Origin: Anaerolineae bacterium
GTDB lineage: Bacteria > Chloroflexota > Anaerolineae > Aggregatilineales > Phototrophicaceae
Assembly: GCA_022843385.1 (NCBI GenBank)
Contig: JALHNT010000002.1
Coordinates: 1 to 64,000, forward strand
Direction of reading: 5' to 3'
Length of the DNA: 64,000 bases
Position numbers and translations under genes: made by a program. This document shows, piece by piece, positions 16,253 through 24,943 of this stretch. The notes beneath the pieces are model-generated. The model was not told the origin of the DNA. It saw only the letters and a program-made list of their open reading frames with translations, and did not search any database. Each line of letters opens with the position of its first letter. The stretch's first letter is position 1.

Positions 16253-18565
16253 ATGAGCCTCGAATTCGACGATCAACAATTACCGGACTGGATGCAGCGC
16301 GCCCGCCGCAAAACGGATTGGGGTGTGTTATTGGTGGTCGGTTTCGCCTTGGCCCTCGCCATGCCATTCCTGTTGCATCCTGACCTACCCCACACCAATG
16401 CAAGCGAAAACTATGTGTACTTGACTGCTGACTATGCGCAGGCATTAGAAGAAGGTCGCTTGTATCCACGCTGGTCAGCCAATGTATTGGGCGGTTACGG
16501 TGCACCTGTCCCGCACTTTTATCCGCCGCTGCCAGCCTATGGCTCAGCGCTGGTCAAGGTGTTGCTGACCGATGACTCGGTCGCCGCCATCCGAATCATG
16601 TATGTCATCGCATTGGTTGGCGCTAGTGTGGCAGTGTATTGTTGGGTACTGCGACGCGCCAGCGCCCCGGCAGGTGTACTTGCTGCCCTGCTGTATATAT
16701 GCAGTCCGTACATGGGGCTGACATCACCCCATGTGATGGGCGACCTGCCCGGCAGTCTCACACTGGGTCTTGTTCCAACACTATTGTGGGCCTCTGACCG
16801 GCTGCTACGCCGCAATCAACCAACCGACATCATCCTCGTGGCCGTCACAACCGCCGCCCTCATCCTGACGCGGCCCGAAGGGCTTATCATTGGTGCGCTA
16901 TTCATCATCGGATTAGCAGTATGGGAGCATCACGTTGCAGGTCAGCGCGTGAACGGATGGGCGCTGTTATGTAGCCTAGTACTTGGAATCGGGATGAGCA
17001 CCTTTTTCTGGCTGCCAGCGGTTCTGGAAGCCAATTCCGTCACCTGGCAATTCGTCACCCATCCGCCGGAGTGGGATATTCGATTGGGTGATCTATTCGC
17101 CACGCTGCGTCCGCTCGACCTGGCACAGACGGTCTATATCCCGCAATTTACAACCGGTTTAGGGTTGCCGCTCCTGGCGGCTTGCGGTGCCTTACTCTCA
17201 AGTTACATATACCGGAAAATGACCCTGCAAAGTCTGTTCTTTCTGGCTGGCTGGGTCATCGCCATCTGGCTAATCATGGTTCGCCCAGACGATGTAGCGC
17301 TGGTCGGTTTTCTGACGTTATGCTGGGCAATCAGTGCCAGTGGAATCGTCGTCGCATCGTCGCGCTTCCTGTCCAAACAACTTGAACGACTGCTTCTGAC
17401 GCTGCTTATCATTCTAACATGGATTGCGGCAACACCGATCTGGTCACATCGCCCGGCAAAAGAGCCGTTTGGCGAAACCGATGCCGGCGTTCAGGTGGCC
17501 TATGATCAGCGGGGCTACGGCGTTGCCATCCTACCTCCGGGACATCCGCTGCCCATTACCGTACCCACCAGACTGCTGCCCAGCCGTTACCTGCTCGATA
17601 ACTACGCCGTAGGCAGCGTGAACAAACTCGCGCCGGGCCAAATCACGTCATCATTTCAGGCTGGTCTGCTCGATCACAACTCCCATAGCGACACCTTTCA
17701 GGTGAGCTTCATCCGCCCCCCCTTGACGCTGGACGTGTTGACGGCTTACTTCCCTGGATGGCGTGCCACCCTCGATGATGAGGAACTGTCGCTCCAGCAA
17801 AACCCTGTCAACGGCTTGATTCAGATTCAGATCGATGAAATCAGTCGTAGTCGGGGTGAGATGACAATTTATCTGGGCACCACCAATATCCGGCAAGGTG
17901 CATGGCTGGTCACCGCTGCTACTCTGGCTATCCTGCTGCTATGGACGAGGCGGCGCTTTCAGCATCCCCGACGACTGCAACAACCTGAGCGTAAGCTGCT
18001 GACCACCCCGGAAGCGCGCCTCATAGTCATGCCATTACTGACATTCACCGTCGTCAATATTCTGCTGCGCGTGCCCGGGTTACCGTTTTCGCTGGAAGCT
18101 GTGCCAGGTTATTCCCTGCGTGATGCACTGCAAATCAATAATCGCACCGATGGCGGATTGACACTGCTAGGCTTTGACCCCAACACTCGCGCCTTTCGCC
18201 CAGGCGAGGTTGTCCATCTCAACCTGTACTGGCAAGCGCAGCGCTTCCTCACGGAAAACTACTTGACGCAGATCACCCTGGTAAACAACCGCGACGGTCA
18301 GGCTTGGGTCGTATCGCAACCGCGCCCACCCGGACTGTATCCCACCCGACGCTGGAACACCGTGCAGTACGTTGTTGACCCATATCAGCTCATACTCCCG
18401 GCTGACATTCCGGTGGGCAATTACCAGATTCGTGTGAGCGCTTTTTGGTGTAGTACGGATTGCGAAACAGGACGAAACAACCTCAATTTCTTCGATACGA
18501 GTGGTGAACTCATCGGCACCAGCGTCAATCTACCCACCCTGCTCGCCGTGAATGCAGACCGTTAG
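16253..18565 (+). CDS. Large multi-pass membrane protein, PTPS-related / glycosyltransferase-like
   Basis: 770 residues. The N-terminal half has about ten hydrophobic helices and the pattern of the 6-pyruvoyl-tetrahydropterin-synthase-related membrane family (PF10131 type): GGYGAPVPHFYPPLPAYGSAL, then SPHVMGDLPGSLTLGL. These proteins look like GT-C glycosyltransferases, but no activity is established. Further C-terminal there are a soluble segment, one or two more helices near residues 580-650, and a beta-sandwich-like tail (FRPGEVVHLNLYWQA). I chose the ATG of MSLEF; the upstream 32 codons overlap the divergent GNAT gene and promoter and look non-coding. It probably acts in surface polysaccharide or lipid-linked sugar metabolism. 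Confidence 0.75.
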   Translation: MSLEFDDQQLPDWMQRARRKTDWGVLLVVGFALALAMPFLLHPDLPHTNASENYVYLTADYAQALEEGRLYPRWSANVLGGYGAPVPHFYPPLPAYGSALVKVLLTDDSVAAIRIMYVIALVGASVAVYCWVLRRASAPAGVLAALLYICSPYMGLTSPHVMGDLPGSLTLGLVPTLLWASDRLLRRNQPTDIILVAVTTAALILTRPEGLIIGALFIIGLAVWEHHVAGQRVNGWALLCSLVLGIGMSTFFWLPAVLEANSVTWQFVTHPPEWDIRLGDLFATLRPLDLAQTVYIPQFTTGLGLPLLAACGALLSSYIYRKMTLQSLFFLAGWVIAIWLIMVRPDDVALVGFLTLCWAISASGIVVASSRFLSKQLERLLLTLLIILTWIAATPIWSHRPAKEPFGETDAGVQVAYDQRGYGVAILPPGHPLPITVPTRLLPSRYLLDNYAVGSVNKLAPGQITSSFQAGLLDHNSHSDTFQVSFIRPPLTLDVLTAYFPGWRATLDDEELSLQQNPVNGLIQIQIDEISRSRGEMTIYLGTTNIRQGAWLVTAATLAILLLWTRRRFQHPRRLQQPERKLLTTPEARLIVMPLLTFTVVNILLRVPGLPFSLEAVPGYSLRDALQINNRTDGGLTLLGFDPNTRAFRPGEVVHLNLYWQAQRFLTENYLTQITLVNNRDGQAWVVSQPRPPGLYPTRRWNTVQYVVDPYQLILPADIPVGNYQIRVSAFWCSTDCETGRNNLNFFDTSGELIGTSVNLPTLLAVNADR

Positions 18566-18573
18566 CGATGTCC

Positions 18574-18602
18574 TTGTCGAAGCCTCGCTCGCTCTGTACA
18601 AT
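18574..18602 (+). promoter_or_regulatory. Promoter of the TPR/URO-D/rsmD operon
   Basis: TTGTCG and TACAAT spaced by exactly 17 bases, about 30 bases before the ATG of the TPR gene. Good match for a sigma70-type promoter. Confidence 0.6.
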
Positions 18603-18631
18603 CACCGGACGCTACAAAAGGAGAAACCAAC

Positions 18632-18961
18632 ATGGCAAACGACACAACGAATGCAATCAGCCAGGCCTGGAAGCAACATCGAGATGGCAATGCCAAAGGC
18701 GCTGTCAGCGAATTCCAACGAATCACCAGCCGCGAGTTACAAAGCATTGATGCCTTTTATGGTCTGGGTTTAGCGCAGAAATCCGCCGGACAGGCTCAGG
18801 ACGCCATCGCATCCTTCAAGAAAGCGCTCGAACTGGTGGAATCCGGTGCTGGTCGTGACAAAGGGCAATCAGAAGTCATCAGCGATCACGACCGTTACAT
18901 GATGTTAGGGCGCATGATTAAGCAGCGGCTGTCGGAATTGAATGCTACCCCAGGCAAGTGA
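18632..18961 (+). CDS. Small soluble TPR protein
   Basis: 109 residues with about two TPR units (AFYGLGLAQKSAGQAQDAIASFKKALEL) and no membrane segment. AAGGAG sits 8 bases before the ATG. The stop overlaps the next start (TGATG), so it is translationally coupled to the URO-D-like gene. Its role is unknown. Confidence 0.8.
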   Translation: MANDTTNAISQAWKQHRDGNAKGAVSEFQRITSRELQSIDAFYGLGLAQKSAGQAQDAIASFKKALELVESGAGRDKGQSEVISDHDRYMMLGRMIKQRLSELNATPGK

Positions 18962-19947
18962 TGGATAAACAAGAGCGCCTTCTGAAAACCATCGCCGGTG
19001 AAAACACCGATCGCGTGCCAGCGGCGCTCTGGCGTCATTGGCCGGGCGATGACCAACGCGCTGCCGATCTGGCACGTTCGACGCTTGAGTTTCAACAGTC
19101 ATTCGATTGGGATTTCGTCAACATCTGTCCATCCAGCCATTATCAGATCAGCGATTATGGCATTCAGGATGAGTGGGAAGGCAATCTGGAGGGCCGACGA
19201 ACCGTTATTCGTCGCGCCATTTATCGCTCGCTGGAATGGACCGAACTCCGACCCCTTGATCCGAATCGCGGGACACTGGGGCGACATCAGGAAGCCATTC
19301 GACTGGTCTGTGATGGACTGCGAACGGAACCGACTCCAGTGGTGTGTACAGTCTACAGTCCGCTGACCCAGGCGCAAGCCTTGTCCGGCGCTGAAATCCT
19401 TATCCGACATATTCGCACCAATCCGGATCGGGTGCAGACTGGCCTGAACGCGCTGACTGAAAGCACCTTGCGGCTGATTGATGCTGTCAAAAAACTGCCG
19501 GTGGCTGGCATCTACTATGTCATTGACCATGCCAATGCCGATATCCTATCCGAAGAAGAATACCGGGCATTTGGCCTACCCTATGATCGCAAGATTATCG
19601 AGTCCCTGCCGGAAAAATGGTGGCTGAATCTTGTCCAGGTACGGGGCGGCACCCCGATGCTGAAGGTCATCGCTCCCCTTCCGGCTCAGGTGGTTCACTG
19701 GCCCGATCAGGACAGTGAGATTGAGCTAGCGCAGGGCAAACTGATCCTGAATCATGCCCTGTGCGGTGGCCTCTCACGTTGGCGACACTTACACAACGGC
19801 ACGCCAACCAGCATCCGCGAACAGGCGCGACTGGTGTTGTCCCAACTCAATCATCGTCGGCTCATACTGTCGGCTGGTGACCCCTTGCTGGTGACAACGC
19901 CGCTGTCCAATATTCGGGCGGTGCGGGATGTGGTGGAAGGGAAGTAA
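18961..19947 (+). CDS. Uroporphyrinogen decarboxylase-like (URO-D superfamily) protein
   Basis: 328 residues of the URO-D/methyltransferase barrel fold. It shows the family opening (ERLLKTIAGENTDRVPAALW), DADILSEEEY-like central strands and the closing GDPLLVTTPLSNIRAVRDVV. True HemE has an RQAGR motif near its start, which is missing here. It is therefore more likely one of the URO-D-like proteins (methyltransferase or unknown) than the haem enzyme. The ATG overlaps the upstream stop; a GTG three bases earlier is also possible. Confidence 0.82.
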   Translation: MDKQERLLKTIAGENTDRVPAALWRHWPGDDQRAADLARSTLEFQQSFDWDFVNICPSSHYQISDYGIQDEWEGNLEGRRTVIRRAIYRSLEWTELRPLDPNRGTLGRHQEAIRLVCDGLRTEPTPVVCTVYSPLTQAQALSGAEILIRHIRTNPDRVQTGLNALTESTLRLIDAVKKLPVAGIYYVIDHANADILSEEEYRAFGLPYDRKIIESLPEKWWLNLVQVRGGTPMLKVIAPLPAQVVHWPDQDSEIELAQGKLILNHALCGGLSRWRHLHNGTPTSIREQARLVLSQLNHRRLILSAGDPLLVTTPLSNIRAVRDVVEGK

Positions 19948-19949
19948 AA

Positions 19950-20543
19950 ATGCCGATCCGTGTGATAGCCGGTAGCGCCAAAGGACGAAAGCTCAAGCTC
20001 GTTCCAGGGGATACCACGCGCCCGATCATGGATCGTGTTAAAGAGGCTCTATTCAACATCCTGGGGCGCGACATTTTCGACGCAACCTTCCTGGATTTGT
20101 TCGCCGGGACCGGCAGCGTCGGCATTGAAGCCCTCAGCCGGGGCGCAACCAAGGTCTTGTTTATTGACAATGAGCGCAGGGCCATCCAGACCATCCAGGA
20201 CAACCTGACAGCGACTCGCCTGGCTGATAAAGCCATCGTGCGGCAGATTGATGCACTGAGCCTGCTGAAGCAAGCGCCACCTTTCCCTTTCACCATCATT
20301 TTTGTTGCGCCACCCCAGTACAAGGGTCTGTGGTTGAATGTCCTGAAAGCATTGGACGCCAACCCGGCATGGATCGGTTCAGACACGCTTGTCATCGCGC
20401 AGATCGACCCCACCGAACTTGCCCCTCTTGAGCTACAATATCTGGAGCAAACCGACCAGCGCAAATATGGCAATACATTGCTCTGCTTCTTTGAGAAAAA
20501 GATAACCGGAGGGTCAGACCGTGACGAACCTGAGTCAGCTTGA
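19950..20543 (+). CDS. rsmD: 16S rRNA (guanine-966 N2)-methyltransferase RsmD
   Basis: 197 residues. The N-terminus (IRVIAGSAKGRKLK, TRPIMDRVKEALFNIL) and the SAM-binding motif I (DLFAGTGSVGIEALSRGA) are typical of RsmD. The catalytic motif IV, DPPY/F in the family, reads VAPPQY, so the Asp is replaced. This may be a lineage variant or a reduced activity. It follows the URO-D-like gene by 2 bases and overlaps the next gene by 23. Confidence 0.9.
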   Translation: MPIRVIAGSAKGRKLKLVPGDTTRPIMDRVKEALFNILGRDIFDATFLDLFAGTGSVGIEALSRGATKVLFIDNERRAIQTIQDNLTATRLADKAIVRQIDALSLLKQAPPFPFTIIFVAPPQYKGLWLNVLKALDANPAWIGSDTLVIAQIDPTELAPLELQYLEQTDQRKYGNTLLCFFEKKITGGSDRDEPESA

Positions 20544-20958
20544 AGACATCGCCGCTGAATTGATCCACACGTTTGAAATCAACAGTCCCCCGGTGCCAAT
20601 CGAAATTATGTTGCAGCGCCCGAAACCGGACATGTGGAGTGAAGTGGACATCACCGAGCTATCGGTGGGCTTCCTGCGAACGGGCGGACATTTCTCTCCG
20701 CGCATGTCGCTGGCACGGCTGCTGGCACGACACATTATTCAGAGCGAATGGGGCGAGTCACGCGGGCTGCGCGATCTGCTGAAACAGGACAAGAATGAGG
20801 AGATGCTCAAGGCGTTTGCCCGGATGCTCATCATGCCGACCAGCATGGTGAAAGCCCTCAGCCTCAACGCTCGCACAGCACCGACGCTCAGTGTGCACTT
20901 CGAAGTGCCAGAGGAAGATGCGCGGTTGCGGTTACAAGAGCTGGCAACGCGCCTGTAG
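20521..20958 (+). CDS. ImmA/IrrE-like domain protein without the HExxH site
   Basis: 145 residues. The opening (LEDIAAELIHTFEINSPPVPIEIML) and the late helix (LKAFARMLIMPTSMV) have the layout of ImmA/IrrE metallopeptidase domains, which carry HExxH between them. The corresponding helix here reads LARLLARHIIQSEW, with only one His, so no zinc peptidase site remains. It probably survives as a binding domain. The start is GTG with GGAGGG 7 bases upstream, inside the end of rsmD. The family assignment is from pattern only. Confidence 0.6.
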   Translation: MTNLSQLEDIAAELIHTFEINSPPVPIEIMLQRPKPDMWSEVDITELSVGFLRTGGHFSPRMSLARLLARHIIQSEWGESRGLRDLLKQDKNEEMLKAFARMLIMPTSMVKALSLNARTAPTLSVHFEVPEEDARLRLQELATRL

Positions 20959-20966
20959 CGATGCCT

Positions 20967-22418
20967 TCAGCTGTGTTGCTCGACGAACAGGCGGGCAGTC
21001 TGTAGCGCATCGTCCTGAGTCACTACTACACCGATCACCTGCTGCTGGCGAATATGCTCCAGGATCGCCCCGATCATTGGCCCTGGTCGCAGTGCCAGTT
21101 GCTGCATGAGTTGGTTACCATCGACCAAAGGTGGCGGTGACACGACCTGTTCACGTTTGTCGTAATACGCTTCCAGCAGCACCCGAATCCGCTCGACCAC
21201 TTCCAGCCAATCCGGTTGGGACAATTGTGTACTGTACGTCCCCAGATAATCGGCCACTGCCAGCAGGCACAGATCCACCCCAGCCTCGCCGAAACGCTGC
21301 CAGAAATGATAGACCGTGAGCGGATTGGTGTCAGCTAATTCGAGAGGGGCGCGGTGATGAACCACCATTGTGACCAACCGGTTGCATTCCGCCACACTCA
21401 GGCGCAACGCAATGCTCCGCGCCGCAACAGCCGCCGCCTCATCACCCGCCGCCGTAGCGCGTCCGACGTCGTGAAGCAGCGCCGCCAACATCAGCAACGC
21501 CTGATGAGGCCGCTCATTAGGCCAGCGCGTATCCAGATGTTTCACCAGATGCTTTCGATAGCGATCCAGTTGAATCGCCATCATCCCCCGACTAAAGGCC
21601 GCTACGGTATTGTCAGTCCGTTTGTAGCTGAACGTCGTCAGCAAATCCTGCAAATGCTCAATGACCAGCAGCGTATGAGTCCAGCTATCCTCAATCAGCG
21701 GCGGCTGCGGAAAGCCATGCAGCGCACGTGTTTCCGGCAGCGATTGATCCAATAGAGCCAAGCGTTCGGCAATCCGTAAACCGCTGACTGGACGCGGCAG
21801 GGAGAGCAGCTTGACCCATTCATCACGCACGCGCTCCGGCGAAACCCCGGTAAGCTGCATGGCATGTTGTCGAATATCCTGCAACGTCTCCGTTTCGATC
21901 CGCATCCCAAACTGGACGCTCAGGCGTACGGCCCGCATGAGTCGAATCGGGTCATTGCTCAACGCCAATGGGTTACAACGCCGGACGAGTTTGGCATAGA
22001 GATCCGCTTCACCACCCAACGGGTCGAGCAGCAGTTCCACATCGCCTTTGAGATCAACCGCCATCGCATTAACGGTGAAGTCACGATCCAGCAGATCGGC
22101 TTCCAGGGTCGCGCCGCGAAAGTGCGCCACATCAACCATGACGCGGCCATCTTCCCCATCAATCAAAGCGCGGCCGACATCGCGTTCGGCATCCAAAACA
22201 AAGAAACTGCCCTTGAAGTGATTGGCGATCAGACGGGCCAGTTGAATTGCATCACCATCGGTCGCCAGGTCGAAATCATGCAGTGGGCGGTGCATAAGCG
22301 CGTCACGCACTGAGCCACCCACCAGATAGATTGTAGCGGGAAATTCCTGCACCCGATTTTGGAGGTCGAAAACCATGTCCGGCCAGATCAATGGACGATC
22401 AGGTCGTTTGCCGATCAT
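20967..22418 (-). CDS. CCA-adding / poly(A) polymerase-type nucleotidyltransferase with HD domain
   Basis: Adds CCA (or A) to tRNA 3' ends. The class II nucleotidyltransferase signature is clear at about residues 34-50 (GGSVRDALMHRPLHDFDLATD, with DFD as metal ligands). RDFTVNAMAV and the RNA-binding head (NDPIRLMRAVRLSVQFG) follow. An HD domain (LLHDVGRA) lies near residue 315, as in the HD-containing CCA-adding enzymes. 483 residues is normal for this form. The ATG overlaps the hpt stop by 1 base. Whether it adds full CCA or only part cannot be told here. Confidence 0.88.
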   Translation of the reverse strand: MIGKRPDRPLIWPDMVFDLQNRVQEFPATIYLVGGSVRDALMHRPLHDFDLATDGDAIQLARLIANHFKGSFFVLDAERDVGRALIDGEDGRVMVDVAHFRGATLEADLLDRDFTVNAMAVDLKGDVELLLDPLGGEADLYAKLVRRCNPLALSNDPIRLMRAVRLSVQFGMRIETETLQDIRQHAMQLTGVSPERVRDEWVKLLSLPRPVSGLRIAERLALLDQSLPETRALHGFPQPPLIEDSWTHTLLVIEHLQDLLTTFSYKRTDNTVAAFSRGMMAIQLDRYRKHLVKHLDTRWPNERPHQALLMLAALLHDVGRATAAGDEAAAVAARSIALRLSVAECNRLVTMVVHHRAPLELADTNPLTVYHFWQRFGEAGVDLCLLAVADYLGTYSTQLSQPDWLEVVERIRVLLEAYYDKREQVVSPPPLVDGNQLMQQLALRPGPMIGAILEHIRQQQVIGVVVTQDDALQTARLFVEQHS

Positions 22419-22966
22419 TACAGTGCATCCGATTTAACCACGCCAACAAATGGCAGATTGCGATACTTTTCGTCCAGATCGAGACCGTAGCCAAACACAA
22501 ATTTGTTCTCGATCTCGAACCCCTGATATTCAATCGCGATATCGACTTTGCGCCGTTCCGGTTTGTTGAGCAGCGCACACAGGCGCAGGCTGGCCGGTTG
22601 GCGCGCCTTCAGCACATCCATAACAAATTTGAGGGTTTCGCCGCTGTCGATGATGTCTTCAACGATCAGGACATGCCGGTCGGTCACAGTGGCGCTCAGA
22701 TCCATGTCGATGCGAACTTTGCCGGTGGATTCGCGCACGCCCTTGCCATAGCTCGAAACGGCCAGAAAATCCATTTCGTGGGGAACGGTGATGTGACGTG
22801 ACAAATCGACCAGGAACATGATGCCGCCTTTGAGGATGCAGATCAGGATCAGATTATCCACACCCGCATAATCGCTGGAGATTTGCGCACCCAGTTCCGC
22901 CACCCGCCGCTGCACGGTGACTTCGTCAATCAGAATCTCGGCGAGAAACTTTTCATAAGGAAGCAT
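22418..22966 (-). CDS. hpt: Hypoxanthine phosphoribosyltransferase
   Basis: Purine salvage: hypoxanthine (and guanine) plus PRPP to IMP (GMP). 182 residues. The PRPP motif is VLIVEDIIDSGETL, the flexible-loop region SSYGKG is present, and the C-terminal part (FVFGYGLDLDEKYRNLPFVG) is typical. I chose the ATG of MLPYEKF, preceded by AGGG at 8 bases, over a TTG two codons upstream that would be too close to it. Forms a two-gene operon with the CCA/PAP gene. Confidence 0.95.
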   Translation of the reverse strand: MLPYEKFLAEILIDEVTVQRRVAELGAQISSDYAGVDNLILICILKGGIMFLVDLSRHITVPHEMDFLAVSSYGKGVRESTGKVRIDMDLSATVTDRHVLIVEDIIDSGETLKFVMDVLKARQPASLRLCALLNKPERRKVDIAIEYQGFEIENKFVFGYGLDLDEKYRNLPFVGVVKSDAL

Positions 22967-22998
22967 AAACAAATCCCTGAACCGATGAGAATTGAGCG

Positions 22999-23004
22999 AT
23001 TATA
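22999..23004 (-). promoter_or_regulatory. -10 box of hpt
   Basis: Perfect TATAAT on the minus strand about 33 bases before the hpt ATG. No good -35 is visible. Confidence 0.4.
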
Positions 23005-23064
23005 ACACCGGCCTCACACAATGCACTCATCGACTTTAAGGCTTTTTCAGGCGGTGGGATGGCC

Positions 23065-23070
23065 TATAAT
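23065..23070 (+). promoter_or_regulatory. -10 box of the nucleoside kinase gene
   Basis: Perfect TATAAT 24 bases before the ATG, back to back with the divergent hpt -10 box. The -35 region is only a T-rich run. Confidence 0.45.
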
Positions 23071-23094
23071 GAACAAGAGAGCAGAGGATAACGA

Positions 23095-24846
23095 ATGATG
23101 ATTGCGGTACGACATATGATCCACCCCACTACCCCACGCGACACGATCCAGGTGACGCTGAATGACCAGCAGGTGCTGGAGGGCCCAGTGAGTGCAACGA
23201 TTGAAGATTTTCTGCTGGCGGCCAGCCATCTCGATGACCGGCTAAACGCTGACCTGTTGATGGGCGGCATTGTCGATGGTCGGCTGCGTGAACTCAGCTA
23301 TCCCCTGACGCGCGATTGTTCGTTACAGGCTGTACTCTTGAACAGCAGTGACGGCGGCCGCATCTACCGACGTTCTCTAGTGATGCTGCTCACAACCGCC
23401 GCCACCGAACTCTGGCCGGGGCTGTGCATCAATATCAATTATTCGATTCCTGAAGGCGGGTTCTACTGCAAGCTCTTGAATCGCCCGCCATTCACGCCTT
23501 CCGAACTCGATGCGCTGGAAGCCCATATGCGCCATATCGTCGAGCAGGATGACCTGATCGAAAAACGTTCCGCCTCGCTCGAAGAAGTGGTAGCCCTGTT
23601 CAGCCAACGCGGCGACGAGGACAAAATCCGTCTGATGGAACAGCGTACCCGCAACCACCTGATGCTCTACAAGCTGCGCGGACGCGAGGATTACTACTAT
23701 GGCTATATGCTGTCTTCGACCCGTTATCTACGCACTTTCCGCCTCATCCACAGCGCTGGCGGTTTCATCCTGCAATACCCGCAAAAAGAAACTGTGAACG
23801 AACTTCTCCCGATCAATCCTCATAGCAAATTGGTGGAAGTCTTTCGCCAGGCTGATGAGTGGCTCGATCGCATGGGAGTCGAGGATATTGGACGGCTCAA
23901 TCAGATTGTGCGGCAGGATGCAGCCGACGAGCTGATCCTGGTGGCCGAAGCCCTGCATGAACAACGGGTCGCCGCCATTGCCGGGGAAATCAGCGAACGA
24001 CACGAACAGCAAGGCGTGCAACTGGTGTTGATCGCCGGGCCGTCTTCATCCGGCAAGACGACCTTCTCGAAGCGGCTGGCAATTCAACTACTGGCACATG
24101 GTCTGCGTCCCTTCACACTGGAGATGGACAACTACTTCGTTGATCGCGACCAAACACCACGCGATGCCAAAGGCGAGTACAACTTTGAGGCGTTGCAAGC
24201 CATCAATCTACCCCTCTTCAACCAACAGTTGCTCGCGCTGATGGATGGTCAGGATGTCACCCTGCCACGCTTCAATTTCATCAGCGGGGTGAGTCAGGCT
24301 GGCCCGCAGGTGAAACTCCAGCGCAACCAGATCATCATCGTCGAAGGCATTCATGGTCTTAATCCCGGTCTGGTTCCGGCTATTCCACCGGAAAAGATTT
24401 ATCGCGTCTACGTTTCTGCCCTGACGCCCCTAAACATCGACAATCACAACCGCATCCCCACCACCGATGTCCGTCTGCTGCGCCGGATTGTGCGCGATGC
24501 TGAACATCGCGGTTATTCCGCCACCGATACCTTGATGCGCTGGCAAAGTGTCCGCGAGGGCGAGAAAGCCAACATCTTCCCCTATCAGGAAAATGCCGAT
24601 GCCATCTTCAACTCGGCGCTGGCCTACGAGTTGGCAGCTCTGCGACCACTGGCTGAACCGCTGCTCCTGCAAGTCGAACCGGCTACGCCGCCCCACATCG
24701 AAGCCAATCGCCTGCTCTCATTTTTGCGCTGGGTCCATCCGCTGTCTCCCGCCCAGCAAGCCATGATCCCAGATACGTCGCTATTGCGCGAATTCATTGG
24801 CGGATCCAGCCTGGCGGATTATCATCCAGGAGCCAGTGCTAAGTGA
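23095..24846 (+). CDS. Uridine kinase-like nucleoside kinase with ThrRS-like N-terminal region
   Basis: 583 residues. The first ~60 residues look like a TGS domain. The next part (residues ~100-200) resembles the second additional domain of threonyl-tRNA synthetase (PEGGFYC). A phosphoribulokinase/uridine kinase domain begins near residue 305, with the P-loop GPSSSGKTTF at ~315 and LEMDNYFVDRDQTPRD as the substrate/metal loop. This TGS-uridine-kinase fusion is a recurring bacterial family; it phosphorylates a nucleoside, but which one is not settled by sequence. AGAGGA lies 6 bases before the ATG. Confidence 0.85.
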   Translation: MMIAVRHMIHPTTPRDTIQVTLNDQQVLEGPVSATIEDFLLAASHLDDRLNADLLMGGIVDGRLRELSYPLTRDCSLQAVLLNSSDGGRIYRRSLVMLLTTAATELWPGLCININYSIPEGGFYCKLLNRPPFTPSELDALEAHMRHIVEQDDLIEKRSASLEEVVALFSQRGDEDKIRLMEQRTRNHLMLYKLRGREDYYYGYMLSSTRYLRTFRLIHSAGGFILQYPQKETVNELLPINPHSKLVEVFRQADEWLDRMGVEDIGRLNQIVRQDAADELILVAEALHEQRVAAIAGEISERHEQQGVQLVLIAGPSSSGKTTFSKRLAIQLLAHGLRPFTLEMDNYFVDRDQTPRDAKGEYNFEALQAINLPLFNQQLLALMDGQDVTLPRFNFISGVSQAGPQVKLQRNQIIIVEGIHGLNPGLVPAIPPEKIYRVYVSALTPLNIDNHNRIPTTDVRLLRRIVRDAEHRGYSATDTLMRWQSVREGEKANIFPYQENADAIFNSALAYELAALRPLAEPLLLQVEPATPPHIEANRLLSFLRWVHPLSPAQQAMIPDTSLLREFIGGSSLADYHPGASAK

Positions 24847-24880
24847 TTGCATAGCCTTGTCCACAGGTTTTAACATTTGC

Positions 24881-24910
24881 TTGACGGCTACAGGTCAGGG
24901 GTATTAGGAT
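24881..24910 (+). promoter_or_regulatory. Promoter of the Gld-like ABC operon
   Basis: TTGACG and TAGGAT spaced by 18 bases, about 35 bases before the ATG of the ABC ATPase gene. The -35 matches well; the -10 matches four of six bases. Confidence 0.45.
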
Positions 24911-24943
24911 GATCGCCAGAATATCAACGCAGCAGGCATTGAC

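Noticed and set aside
18961..19947. hemE for haem synthesis
   Set aside because: The family fold is clear, but the RQAGR active-site motif of HemE is not present and no other haem gene is near.
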